Positions 22,600-33,682 of a stretch of DNA of 64,000 nucleotides are shown in pieces; the stretch's first letter is position 1; each line of letters starts with the position of its first letter. The stretch is from Bidens hawaiensis. Taxonomy: Eukaryota; Streptophyta; Magnoliopsida; Asterales; Asteraceae. The stretch lies in assembly GCA_021521415.1 (NCBI GenBank), contig JAIQDT010003787.1, positions 168,097-232,096 on the forward strand, given 5' to 3'. Below the pieces are notes generated by a model, which was not told where the DNA came from, did no database searches, and saw nothing but the letters and a program-made list of their open reading frames with translations. Position numbers and translations under genes: made by a program.

Positions 22600-22862
22600 A
22601 TCACTAGAGATAGGATTAATAATCTAGTTGATTAGTATGATACTTTTTCTAATTCCACTTGACTGCATTGACTCTTGACTCGGTTCTAACATGATGAATA
22701 CTAAAATATAATATTATGTTAAAAATATAATATAAAGAATTGCATGAAAACTAATTGATATAAAATGAATAAAATACAAATAGATAATAAAGAGAGTGGA
22801 CGGGCTGACAAATAAATTTATATTTCACCTGTAACATCAATTTATAAAGGTGTGAACAAACT
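22600..22862. other. Spacer between copia element and next LTR
   Basis: AT-rich, no gene seen. Together with 2076-2250 it is the pre-insertion DNA around the copia element. Confidence 0.5.
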
Positions 22863-23264
22863 TGTGTAGCGTCCCGGTTTGTTAAACAGTCTTTTCTGTT
22901 TGTTTATTCTATTCATGATGTATCAAGTTGGTTTGTCGGTTTATTTTGTTGTATCTTTTGGCCTGAGACTTGTAACGAAAGCCCATTGGGCTAGTTATAA
23001 AATATATGGCAAGCATGGCATGACTTCACCTATAAAAGTTGAAGCATGCACATGCTAGAACTAACCTTTTGAAAAATCATAATTTTATCCTCTCACCAAC
23101 TCTCCCTACACTCTCTCCTTCTTAACATTTCGGGTAATAACCAACACCAACAAGATTCGAGATCTCGGTTAACTTGTAAGTGACTTTCGCTAAATTATAA
23201 GAAGACTGATCCAAGAACTTTGTTGCAAGAACTTTGTTGTGTGATCCGTTTGAAGGATCTATAA
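22863..23264 (+). repeat. 5' LTR of a plus-strand copia-type element
   Basis: It begins TGTGTAGCGTCCCGG and ends about GGATCTATA just before a Met-type primer-binding site. It has a TATA box (TATAAAAG, 23031-23038) and a downstream C/T-rich leader. Borders are uncertain by a few bases, and no 3' partner is seen in the window. Confidence 0.6.
23031..23038 (+). promoter_or_regulatory. TATA box in the 22863 LTR
   Basis: TATAAAAG about 230 bases before the LTR end, where LTR promoters normally sit. Confidence 0.5.
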
Positions 23265-23265
23265 T

Positions 23266-23277
23266 TGGTATCAGAGC
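23266..23277 (+). promoter_or_regulatory. Primer-binding site, tRNA-iMet type
   Basis: TGGTATCAGAGC, the exact plant copia consensus, directly after the LTR at 22863-23264. Confidence 0.85.
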
Positions 23278-24463
23278 TTTTGGCTCTACTAGTTGTAGTT
23301 CTTGGGTCACAACCTTGAATTTTTGTCTTGTTTGAGTGTCTAAGACATGTTTTCAAGTGTTTAAAGTGGATATCGGGCTTACTAGTATGTTTGCAAGCTT
23401 GAAAGTTGTCACGCCCCCATTCTAGGCCTAGGAGTATGAACCATAGTTGGTATCATGTTTGTGAATAAATCAGAGTTACGGTTATTAGCGGAAGACTTTA
23501 TAAAATATAAGGATCGATATTATAAATATTTACAATACAAAAGACAAGACTTTCTCGTTTGGTTTTACTTGTTTATACGTTTTACAAAACCACCAAGTTT
23601 TAATATTTACATAAAACTATCTGAGCCATCGGATACTTGAGCTTCTTCGTTCTTTCAAGCTCTAATCTTGATTACCTGCACAATGTTAAATAAAATACGT
23701 CAGCAACGTATGCTGGTGAATAAGCTAACGCTAAAATATTTTCTTTACTTAATTACCCCTCGAGACCACGTAAGCCTCGGCCCATCTTGGCTTAGGAATA
23801 TCAAGTTAAACAATCATCATAAATTCGAGTCTCTGCACTAGGTCACCTCAGCGAAACACCGCAGCGTTTATGACATAAATTAGGTACTATAAATATACAC
23901 ATGGCCATTCCCCACTCGGACGTAACTTAGGTCCGGCCCATCGTGGCTGGAGGTCGTGACCAGGCGTGGTACGATGTGCCCACCGCGTTCCACATATGAA
24001 AGGATCCAGAAAAACGTATACCATAGCCTGAGGGCTGGCTTATACTCTTATTTATAATGTTTTTGGAGACACATAGCCTCATGTAAAGTTTTTCATATAA
24101 TCAAGTTGACTCGTTTGAAAACAAGTTTGTAAAAGTGGGGCGTATTCACCTTTCAATGGGATCGGCTTCTAACACCGTCCGTTAGTCTTTCCTTCGCTAT
24201 CTCGCACCTATAGTACGAGTATAACATTCATAAGTCGGATACACGATCCGGCTTAAGACCTTTAGTCTTATTTATCTCGATGAACCTTTAGTTCATTATT
24301 TCATTTTACTTTAAAACCTTAGTTACAAAGTAATCTTTATAAACCTTTAGTTTATTTATAAAACCCAACGTTTCTTCTTCTTTAAGAAACGTATTCTTTT
24401 CTTTATTATTTAAGTATACTCATTACACTTAAATAATATATTTTATAACAAAGAATATTCATA

Positions 24464-24467
<4 letters not shown>

Positions 24468-24512
<45 letters not shown>
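24468..24512. repeat. AT dinucleotide microsatellite
   Basis: About 45 bases of AT repeats inside the solo LTR. Confidence 0.9.
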
Positions 24513-24514
<2 letters not shown>

Positions 24515-24955
24515 TTTCTTTTCTTTATTTTATTTGTTATACCTTTCTTTGATTATCGAGAATAACTTCGACTTAGGGTATTAAGCCCTTTCAATATTTT
24601 AATATTATTTTAGTCGGGCATTATGCCTACCTTGCTTGGCTTAGAAATGCCCTTCACCCTCGGGCAGTACTTCGACTATATCCTTCTTATCAACACTCGC
24701 TTGGTTTAACTCTTGGCACGCTTCGAGACACCAACACCCTTTGCACGTACTTCGAGGTAAACGTCGGGACGTCGGACAGCACCTCCTCTTAACTCGGAAA
24801 GTAGCACGGAAATCGAGGTAACGGGCACGGAAAAACGAGGTTTCGGGACACGTTTAACGAAGTGGATCGATGGCATGCTTTACTAGGTAGTGAGAGAATC
24901 TAGAGAGAGAGTATGTGTGTGAAAATTTGGTGTGAATAAATCAAACCTAGAGCTG

Positions 24956-24967
24956 CCTATTTATAGG
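24956..24967 (-). promoter_or_regulatory. TATA box of the solo LTR at 23407
   Basis: Minus strand CCTATAAATAGG, about 100 bases downstream of the G-box cluster in the LTR's own direction. Confidence 0.6.
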
Positions 24968-25061
24968 CTGAAATCGGACCCTATCGCGATACGCGATGGG
25001 TCACTTGGCAAGCCTATCGCATATCGCGATATAGGCCTGCTGTGACAGATAATAGACCTGC

Positions 25062-25155
25062 CACGTGTTGACACGTGGCAGGCTCCGAGTCCACATGGCG
25101 GACGTGTTGCCACGTGGCAGCAACCGTTGCCATCGTGTGCCACGTGGCACACGTG
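25062..25155. promoter_or_regulatory. Cluster of five G-boxes (CACGTG)
   Basis: Perfect CACGTG hexamers at 25062, 25072, 25111, 25141 and 25150, most of them in CCACGTGGCA or ACACGTGT context. They fall within 94 bases, about 100-200 bases upstream of the TATA box at 24956-24967 on the minus strand. Palindromic TATCGCGATA/CGCGATACGCG motifs flank the cluster (24983-25035 and 25177-25230). G-boxes are binding sites of plant bZIP and bHLH factors; a regulatory role here is inferred. Confidence 0.7.
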
Positions 25156-25535
25156 TCACAATCTGTCAGACACCCCATCGCGATACGCGATGGGTGTCTC
25201 TCTTGACCTGTCGCGTAGCGCGATGGGTCAAGAAAACAGATTTTTCATTTTAGTCTCTGAAGTTTGGAAATTAGCAGAATTGGTCCCTTGACTTTGGAAG
25301 CTTGGCATTTTTGGTCCGAAATTTACGTGATGTTACAAAATTGGTCAAATAAGTGTATTTGTGTGTTCTTAAAGGTATTTGGGTTTGAAAAGTGTGGTTG
25401 TTTATGCTTGGAGCTTGTGTTTCAAGTTGTTAAGGTGTGTATCAAAATCTGTAATAGAATCGAGTTTCCAAAAACGGCAAAAATGTACTTGTGTGAAAAT
25501 CCGTGCAAAAAGTGAAAATTGTACTTTCTGGAAAA

Positions 25536-25720
25536 CCAATCGAATCGAGATTCAAACCAATCGAATCGAGATTCAAAACTAATCGAATCGATATTCAAAC
25601 CAATCAAATCGAGATTAGAAACCAATCGAATCGAAAGTTCAAACCAATCGAGTCGAGTCTCTATTCGATTCTATTCATTTGTAATTCGATTCGATTCATT
25701 TTCTATTTGATTCGATTCAG
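25536..25720 (+). repeat. Short tandem repeats of AATCGAATCGA type before gag
   Basis: About six units near 19-22 bases (ACCAATCGAATCGAGATTCAA-like) are followed by the complementary ATTCGATTCGATT form at about 25650-25715. The two halves could fold into hairpins. They sit directly upstream of the gag start at 25790. Confidence 0.75.
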
Positions 25721-25789
25721 TTGAAACTCAATCCGTTTGTACTTAAGCTTCTGAACAAAATTTGCTTCACTCCTAACTTGATTAAGAAA

Positions 25790-26950
25790 ATGGCAAACGA
25801 TCCCGAGATGTTCAAAAGTTATCTAATGTTAGAAAATGAGGTTGGAACCACCACAAAACCTCCGAAGTTGATGTCCTTTGAAAGAAAATTTGATGCTTTC
25901 AAATGGAGGTTCAAAAACTACATAAGAATGACCGACTTTGCTCTCCTTAGATACATTGAAAATGGTCCTCACAAGCCTACAACTATGATACTTGAAGGAC
26001 CTGTTGATACCCCTCTTGAAGGTTATGTGGATGATGATAAGAAACTACTTCTTGGAGATGAAAAAGCTTTTGATGTGTTGTGTGTGTTTGTCTGCTGATA
26101 TACCTCAAACTTTGGGAGAGCACACAATGGCCAAAGGACTTTGGGATGCCTTGGTTGAGAAATTTGAAGGTAATCTGGATATGAGGAATAACATAAAGGA
26201 AATGTTGAAAGCATGACAAAAGAAAAAGAAAATCCGATGAGTCATCGAAAAAGCCTGCTGCTGCCACTGACACTGAGGAAGAAGAGCCAGAGCATCCGCT
26301 GAAACGCTCAAAACAGAAAAAGGACTCCAAGAAGTCTCTGTCTTCCAAGTTGCCTACTTTAAAGGTATGTTTTCCTTTTATTGCAGCTATGATTAGTGAA
26401 TCCCTATCTTTAACACCCTTGACCACAAAATCCACCACACTACAAACCACCATCATAGCTGACCCACATGTAGGATCACCTACCACTCTAGCTAAAACAA
26501 TTAAGGAACTTAAAGCCGAACAAATCAAGTTCACCCAAACTCAAACCAAAACCAAATCAAAATCCCGAACTAAGACCAAACCTAGAATCATACTTAAAAC
26601 CAAAGCCAAGCCCATAACAAAAACCTCAACACATGGAGACAAACCTATCAAACCACCCGAAACCTCACCTAGCAGACTAGATGAGCGCCTGCCCTCAGTC
26701 CTAGAAAACTTGCCCTTGATTACCCAAGCCTAGACTGAACCAATTGCCCTTGATCACCACCTAGGACCACAATACCCGTTACCTCACCCACATATCAATT
26801 TACTTCACCGATAAGAGTAACATCATTTTGGACCTCTACAGTTACCACATCCATCCAATCACAAACCACCACATCAACTTTAGCAACCTCAACCAAACCT
26901 ACAAGCCTACCTTTAGCCATACCTACATCCCTCCCAATTCAAACCTTGAC
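25790..26950 (+). pseudogene. Copia-type gag followed by a Lys/Thr/Pro-rich region
   Basis: Starts MANDPEMFKSYLMLENEVGT and passes TKPPKLMSFERKFDAFKWRF, with the PPKLMS-x-W-x-x-F layout of many plant copia gags. After a frameshift near 26090, TLGEHTMAKGLWDALVEKFE and NLDMRNNIKEMLKA follow, the usual second half of this gag. A third frame then gives a low-complexity tail rich in Lys, Thr, Ser and Pro (26350-26733). No zinc knuckle, protease or RT is seen. The frame is interrupted by the solo LTR at 26951. Confidence 0.6.
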
Positions 26951-29115
26951 TGTCACACCCCAACCTACGAAGAAAACGCTGAGGCATGAGCTGATTGCTC
27001 AGAGCTCTCAAGGTACTATCATGCAATATTTAAAAATGGCAATATCTATTTAATTCGATTAAATGATTCAAATAATTCAAGTACAAGTACAAAATCTATA
27101 ATCATACAAAAATACAATTTATATCACAAATGATCTTGATTAAAAGTTTTCTAACTTAAATTCTTCACTAAGTCTTCACCAAATTCTGCAACTAGTTCAA
27201 ACAATAACATACATATGCGTATAAAATACGAAGGTTTGTCAACAACACATGTTGAGTGAGTAAAACACCAGTTTAAGACCCAACAATAATTATATATAAT
27301 AAATAACGAAAGATGCAACTGTTCATGCGAGAATAAATAGTTAAGCCATATCACATAAACAATCAATCAAACCATAAAGAAAGGGCTCAGCCAACTCCAT
27401 ATAAATGGATGTTGGTTACCAAGCAATGACTAAATTGTTGCCATAAAAATGGGCATCGGTTGCCAAAGATAGTCATATGATCATACTATAATAAGGAACT
27501 TCACAAAAATGCGTTCAAATAAAGCAAGTAAGCAAATAGCAAGTTAGGCATACACTGATATACACACAAGGATTAAACACTTGTGGTTTTGAATACTAGA
27601 TATTATATAAATATTTTAAATATGCATATGTCCACAAAAGATTTAATATAAGTTAAAGGGGAGTGATTACTCACCTTAGCGATTAAACAAGAGATACTGA
27701 TTAAATTAGAAACAGGCAAGTCAAGCTCTTCGGGATTTACCGACAAGAATCCTATTTACAAAAATTGAGGAAATAAATATGGATAGAATAACTAAGCTAA
27801 CACTAGATAGAGGTTCAAGATTTGATGATCGGGTATACTCTTACGAAAGTTAAATGTTAATAGGTTTATTATTAATTCTATTATCAAATAATATGATTTA
27901 ATTATATAAAATACTCAAAACAATTACATAAATATTTGTAAAACTTTATAGTTTATATAAAAAGGTGTGTTATAAATGTTTAAAACAACAAATACGTTTA
28001 ATGTATTTATATGCATTTTTATTATTTAATAAAGATTTCCTTTAAATTTATATGGTAAATAATAAATAAAAGAATAATATAAAATAAAACCGTTTATAAA
28101 ATATTTGAACATAATATATTAATTAGCATGGTAAATTTAAAATATATTTAATAACTTAAAACCCTTTTTAAAATCTATATGGTGTTTAACCAAAGTTCCA
28201 AAAAGTGGTCAGTTTATATATCGTTTTAAGTAAAATATAAATTAGATATGAGTTTTATAATATTTATAACATCTTAATTGGTTCAATCATCAGAACACGA
28301 ATACTTTAAACTGACAGACATTAAACATATGAACTAGAAACCCTAACAACTGAAATTATCAAATCTGTTAATGTGTCGTTTAATTAAACTTTGGGTTAAT
28401 GTTTCCTGATCAAAAACGAACCGATTACACTACTTAATTACATTAAATGATGTTCGATTGACGGTGTATTGCTCGATACAGTGGACGGCTACGAATGATG
28501 ATGAACAGGGCATTGCAGGGTGTAACAATCCAATTAAGTATAGGGCTTTTGCTCGCGAGGTTTAGAGGATGTTGTGTGAAAGATTAATCGAATTATAATG
28601 ATCGTTTTTAATGTATATTCATAGACGGGTTATAGATGATTCGTTTTTAAATACGAAATACGAATCAAATATTATCCAATTTCCTATTTACGAGTGACGG
28701 CAAGATCGATAAGGTATGTATATTATGATGAACGATTTGATTCCAAGATTGAGACGAGGATTTAGGTCCAAGTTAACAAAACGGGTCTTCGGGTTTATTA
28801 TTTGGGTATGGAAACGGGTTAAAGGGTTAAAGGGTAAATGGGTTAGAGATATAATAATATAATAATAATGCATATTTTGCATTTTAGTTCCTGAATTATT
28901 TAGGTGGAAACAAAGTAGGGTTAAAGTTTAGATTTGGGTTAAAAATGTATATTAATCAAAGTAGTTTTAAATTTTTAAATAAATATTAAAACAATAATAT
29001 TAAGATAACAATAATAATTCGATAAACGCGATATTTTACGAATAAATTTTCCGAATATAAAAACGGGTCGGGTAACAGGTATAAATTATTACGTGGAAAA
29101 AAACTGAGTGTTACA
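26951..29115 (+). repeat. Solo LTR, gypsy type, 2.2 kb
   Basis: Ends are TGTCACACCCCAACC and GAGTGTTACA, flanked by the identical 5-bp duplication ttgac (26946-26950 and 29116-29120). It shares its terminal sequence with the LTR at 33683-36319. No internal domain is present, so it is a recombined solo LTR. It lies inside the coding remnant of the 22863 element. Strand is assigned from the TGTCACACCCC start and is uncertain. Confidence 0.85.
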
Positions 29116-30075
29116 TTGACCATGCCTATTCCTACCACACCTCAATCAACCATATCAACCACACCTCCCTCAACCCAAAAGAGTCATATCATAGCAGCCA
29201 CTCCTATCTCAAGTGGCAAGTCGAAGAAGTCCCCAGTGTATCGAGACCCTATCCTCGATAGGATTAGAGCACTAGAGGAAGCAAATGAGAACTGAGCAAA
29301 ACGTGAGCTCTTGTTAATCAAGTTTGTTAAGGATCAACAAGCAATAAATGAAGACGTGACCAGACAGCAGGATGCTCTAGCCACACGAGTGGCTGAATTG
29401 AAATAACATAGAGATCTGGATAGTGCTCTAATCGTAAGTCAACGTGAATGGATTCAGACTTTACAAAAATGAGTCAACAATCAACAAGAGCTGATTAACT
29501 AAAACTCTTTGCAAAACACTGAGAAGCATGTTGATATTGAGCTGCTACGGTCAAGAATCTCTGGCTTAGAGTCTGATCTTCCCTCATCCTCAAACTTTGC
29601 AAACAACTTTAGGAGAGAGTTAGACTCTACACTTGATCGCGTGTGGATAGACTTTGAGTGTATGGGCTCAAGATTGGATTATTGGAGAGTGGGTCTAGCT
29701 CTTCTAGGAACATTGACAGACTGATGGTTGAAAGTATAAGGCTGCGGAACATGATTGAGCAGCTTGAAAGTGAAATTGAATATCAACACGACTTCAACAA
29801 CAATCAGAGTCGTGTGAATGAGTCCCTCGTCAACCATTACCTTGCATTTATCGAGGTAATGCGCTTGACTGACGAAGATGTGAATAACTTGAGGACTCAT
29901 CTGCTGGAAACTTTCTAAGCCTTCCTACATTTAAATGAGCCAAGGATTGGTCAGAGTAATGAAAGACGAATAGTTGTTGCCAATCTAGTCATTGATGCCT
30001 AAAGGGTCAGAGCTCAAGGAAAGCTTCATGGATTCCTATATAGCAGTGAGCCGAGGAAAGAAGCTGGTGGAAGTG
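29116..30075 (+). pseudogene. Coiled-coil reading frame in the copia-type element
   Basis: After the solo LTR the host frame resumes with a Thr/Pro-rich stretch (TMPIPTTPQSTISTTPPST), then YRDPILDRIRALEEANEN and heptad-like segments up to IEQLESEIEYQHDFNNNQS and LRTHLLETF (29658-29918). Several stops and one frame switch (about 29690) break it. It lies where pol would be expected but shows no protease, integrase or RT motif. The family is not recognised; a structural or accessory protein of a non-autonomous element is one possibility. Confidence 0.45.
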
Positions 30076-30080
30076 GTTCA

Positions 30081-30966
30081 TGTCACACCCCTATTTCCAG
30101 GCCTGGGAGCGTGACGCCATAATTGGTATCGTGTTTGTAAATAAATCAGAGTTGCGGGTTATAGCGGAAGTCTTTATAAAAACATAAGGATCGATATTAT
30201 AAAATATTTACAATAAAAAAGACGAGACGAAAATCTCGTTTAGTTTACTTGTTTATAAGTTTTACAAAATCACCATATTTTAATATATACAAGAAAATTT
30301 ATCCGAGCCATCGGATACTTGAGCTTCTTCGTCTTGCAAGCTCTATTCCTGGTTACCTGCAAAATGTTATTAAAATACGTCAGCAACGAATGCTGGTGAA
30401 TATGCTGACGCAAAATATTTTCTTTACTTAATTACCCCTCGAGACCACGTAAGCCTCGGCCCATCTTGGCTTAGGAATAATCGAGTTTAAACAATCATCA
30501 TTAATTCGAGTCTCTACACTAGGTCACCTCAGCAGAACACCGCAGCGTTCCGACATACTTGGGTACCATAAATATACACAACGTCATTCTCACTCGTACA
30601 TACTTGGGTCCGGCCCATCGTTGCTGGAGGTCATGACCAGGCGTGGTGCGATGTTCCCACCGCATACCACATATGTAAGGATCCAGACAAACGTATACCA
30701 CAGCCTGAGGGCTAGGTTTATACTCTTATTTATAATGGTTTTAGAGACACATAGCCTCATGTAAAGTTTTACACATAACACGTTTGTTTATTTTAAAACA
30801 CCCCATCGCGGTACGCGATGGGGCACTCCCTTGATCTGTCGCGTAGCGCGATAGGTCAGTATTTTCAGAATTTTCATTTTAGTCCCTGAGGTTTGGAATT
30901 TGGCTAAATTGGTCCCTCGACTTTGAAAACTTGACATTTTTGGCCCGAAATTTAAGTGATGTTACA
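30081..30966 (-). repeat. LTR of the chromovirus fragment, internally deleted
   Basis: Its ends match the solo LTR at 23407-25337, but about 1 kb is missing at about 30790, including the part that holds the TATA box and G-boxes in the longer copy. Shared blocks include the tract with CGCGATGGG motifs and the TTGGTCCCTCGACTTTG block. Confidence 0.8.
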
Positions 30967-31005
30967 TCCTCCCTACCTTGAAATAAATATCGTCCTCGAG
31001 ATTGC

Positions 31006-31227
31006 TTATGAGAACAAGTGAGGATATTTCTTTCTCATCTCAGACTCGAGTTCCCATGTATACTCGGGTCCTCTTTGGGAATCCCATCTTACTTTCACGA
31101 TCTTCAAGGTTCGTCTTTTATGTTTCTTAATTTTCGAATCTTCAATTTGGATGGGACGTTCTATGAATTTTAAATTTTCATTGATTTCTACATCTTTTAG
31201 GGGCATTGAAAGAGATTCGTTTTTCAT
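31006..31227 (-). pseudogene. Chromovirus integrase C-terminal (chromodomain) tail
   Basis: LKDVEINENLKFIERPIQI, then IVKVRWDSQRGPEYTWELES and EMRKKYPHLFS. The V-W-x5-GPEYTWE-x-E-x-x-M-x-x-x-YP pattern is the C-terminal chromodomain-like end of plant Tekay-type chromovirus integrases. It stops about 25 bases before the purine tract. Only the last 73 residues remain. Confidence 0.8.
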
Positions 31228-31292
31228 GTAGTTTGCTCGTCTAGTGTGGTTTTTTCGCGTCCGAAAGTTCGTTTTTCATGTAGTTTGCTCGT
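31216..31292. repeat. Short direct duplication at the chromovirus break
   Basis: TTCGTTTTTCATGTAGTTTG occurs twice, at about 31217 and 31268, a 51-base offset. It marks the junction between the integrase tail and inverted LTR sequence. Confidence 0.7.
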
Positions 31293-31476
31293 TTTAAAGC
31301 CTTTTTTGAATCCGTAAAAGAGGTTATTCAAATTGAACATGTGGTAATGATTTAGTAACATAAAATCCAATATTTTATATATTTTTAATGTTCGGGATAT
31401 AAATCGGGTCGGTTTACATGATAAACGAATACACAAACGAATACAAATAGAACCCGAAATTGACGAATGTCACAAA
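31292..31476 (-). repeat. LTR 5'-end fragment in head-to-head orientation
   Basis: Read on the minus strand it begins TGTGACATTCGTCAATTTCGG and resembles the first 180 bases of the plus-strand LTR starting at 31568. The two LTR starts face away from each other across about 90 bases. Confidence 0.65.
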
Positions 31477-31921
31477 AGTAATTTCAGTTCTTTCTGCTAT
31501 GGCTCGTGATTCACTAACCGACCAAACTTCCATGATAGCTTAAAAACCTGTTTTTTCTCTTAGTGGTTGTGACATTCGTCATTTTCGGTTTAACTTATAT
31601 TTTCATTTGTATCGGAAACCCGACTCATTTTGTCTTTCGGATCCTACGTTATTAATAAAATATTGGGTTTTATATTTCATTTATGTTTCACAATTGTCGA
31701 ATCAATAAAACACCATTTACGGTGCCTTAAAACACTCTTTTATTGTTAAAAACGACTTAAAATGAACTTCAGGGACCCAAATCGCCAAACAACCAAAGCT
31801 AAAGGGGTGTTTTTAAACTAATGGATAACCCTTACTTTTTCCACCACCACCCACCTTGTTTGACCATTTTAACCAATCAAAATGCATGCATAACTCTTAT
31901 GGGTAGCTTTCGAATTTTCCA

Positions 31922-31934
31922 CTATAAATACAAG
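31922..31934 (+). promoter_or_regulatory. TATA box of the outer solo LTR
   Basis: CTATAAATACAAG, about 350 bases into the LTR, followed by a CTTCCTCAAAACTCTCTC leader typical of plant transcription starts. Confidence 0.55.
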
Positions 31935-33682
31935 TCCAACGCACCCATTTTTGTTGCTCATTCTTCCTCAAAACTCTCTCAATCTAGATCTAAGTATTCA
32001 TCTTTCAAACTCTTGATAGTTTGACTTCTCAAGGTCAAACTAATGCTAATCTTTATTCTAACTAGTTCTTGTTAATAAAAGCTTGTTATTATAGTTTGTT
32101 TAAAACATACTTCCCTTGTTTCCTTGGCTTTCAATTCTCCGGCCATGGTCGGTTTAGGTGTATTGCTAGGCAAAGCTACATGGAGGACTATTATAGTCCT
32201 TGTTAACACTTTAAATTTGTTTAAGATTATTATAATTGTTTAGTTTCTAGTCCTTTTAGTTTCCAAATCATTTTAATAGTTCAATGGTATTTGGGTATGT
32301 GGCAACCATCCTCGGTTTCATTTCGAGTCAAGGACCGAACCAAAACCGAACTCTTGTTTAAATACTTTATTATTAACATGGTGTATGTAAGACTTGAGTA
32401 TTATCATTTCTAAATATTTTAATAAGTTCTATGGTATTGGGTATGTGGTAACCATCCTCGGTCTTATTCCGAGTCAAGGACCGAACCAAGACCAAACCAA
32501 ACCAGGTTCACTCGCTTAAGACACACTAGTTGTGTTTTGGGCCACCGAATCTTGTATTTTTCTCTAAAATTATGTTATAAACTAATTTTAATTATTTTCT
32601 CAAAACACTTGGCATGTTGGATCCAAATTGGTCTTATAACAAGTTTGGACCAACAAAGCCAAACACCCGCTTAACGGACATTGAGGTTCTTCCTAATAGA
32701 ACTACACACTTGGTTAAGTTTCTTTTAATTTCGTTTAGTTATCTCATAACATTTATCACTTTGGAATCTTGGCATCGGGCTTGACCAATTATCAAGACTC
32801 AAACCAACAAATCCGAACACTCGTAAAATCTCATCTTAGTATCTATTTGAAAAGGGTCTTGCAATATCGCAATTATACTCCAATATTTATTTAACAAAGG
32901 TTAAGTAAAAATAATGGATAGAATACCGAGACCCGATTTCGAGTAAACTTACTTTTCAAAAACCATTACTTTAATCTCTTATGTATTTACACTTTAACCC
33001 TCAAACTTTAATTATTTATCTTACTTGTTATGTTATTTTACTTTAAAGCTTTTAAGACCATCTACTAAATCAAGACCCTCTTAATCTAGGTCTTGCTCGT
33101 TGAACTTACATTTCCTTTTATTCGCAACTAATCCTTCAAGTTACTTATTTCACGTGAGTACATTTCATCCCCCCGTTTTCACTTTTATACTTTGGGGGTA
33201 ACATGCATACTTATTCAAAACAAGAATGATTTAATATACTCGATCCTCAAACCACAAACTCTAGGGGGTATGATACTTAGAACACTTGCCCTATTGTGTG
33301 TTATATGTTTCATATGCCTTACGTGCACGAGTGTTTATTTTGTTGTTGTTGAGCCTCAATAAGTATGATCATATGCACCCCTAACTATTTAGCCTTGTGC
33401 TAGTAGAATAGGGCCTCATTATCCTAGTATGTTGGTTGTTACCGATTTGAAAGAATCCTCATTTATTTATGATTTATATATTGCAATTGTTGCTTTTATT
33501 TATAGTTTCATATACGAGTTGCAGATTTTGCCTCATATTATATATACTCAGAACTATGAAATTGCTCACCAACATACATGTTGACAAATTATATTTTTTG
33601 CATTTTTACAGGTTTGATTATTGGTTGATTGGAGTTTGGAAGACGCTAAGTTATTTGAGACCGTTTAGGTTATTAGAAGAAT

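Larger units (their letters stand above)
23407..25337 (-). repeat. Solo LTR of a chromovirus-type gypsy element
   Basis: Plus-strand ends are TGTCACGCCCC and GATGTTACA, so it reads TGTAACATC...GTGACA on the minus strand. It is homologous at both ends to the LTR at 30081-30966, which is attached to a chromovirus integrase tail. No internal region accompanies it. Flanks aaagt and aaatt agree at four of five bases, a possible decayed TSD. It splits the leader of the copia-type element at 22863. It contains a TA run (24468-24512), a TATA box and a G-box cluster. Confidence 0.75.
30081..31227 (-). mobile_element. Truncated chromovirus (Tekay/Del-like) 3' end
   Basis: On the minus strand: the integrase C-terminus (31006-31227), a purine tract (30967-30980, CAAGGTAGGGAGGA) and an LTR (30081-30966) starting TGTAACATC and ending GGGGTGTGACA. 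The upstream part of the element is lost at 31227, where rearranged LTR sequence begins. The outer flank is gttca; no partner duplication is available. Lineage is inferred from the chromodomain-type integrase tail. Confidence 0.75.

Noticed and set aside
22863..31567. A complete copia element with a 3' LTR matching 22863-23264
   Set aside because: I looked for a second copy of the TGTAGCGTCCCGG start downstream and found none in the window.
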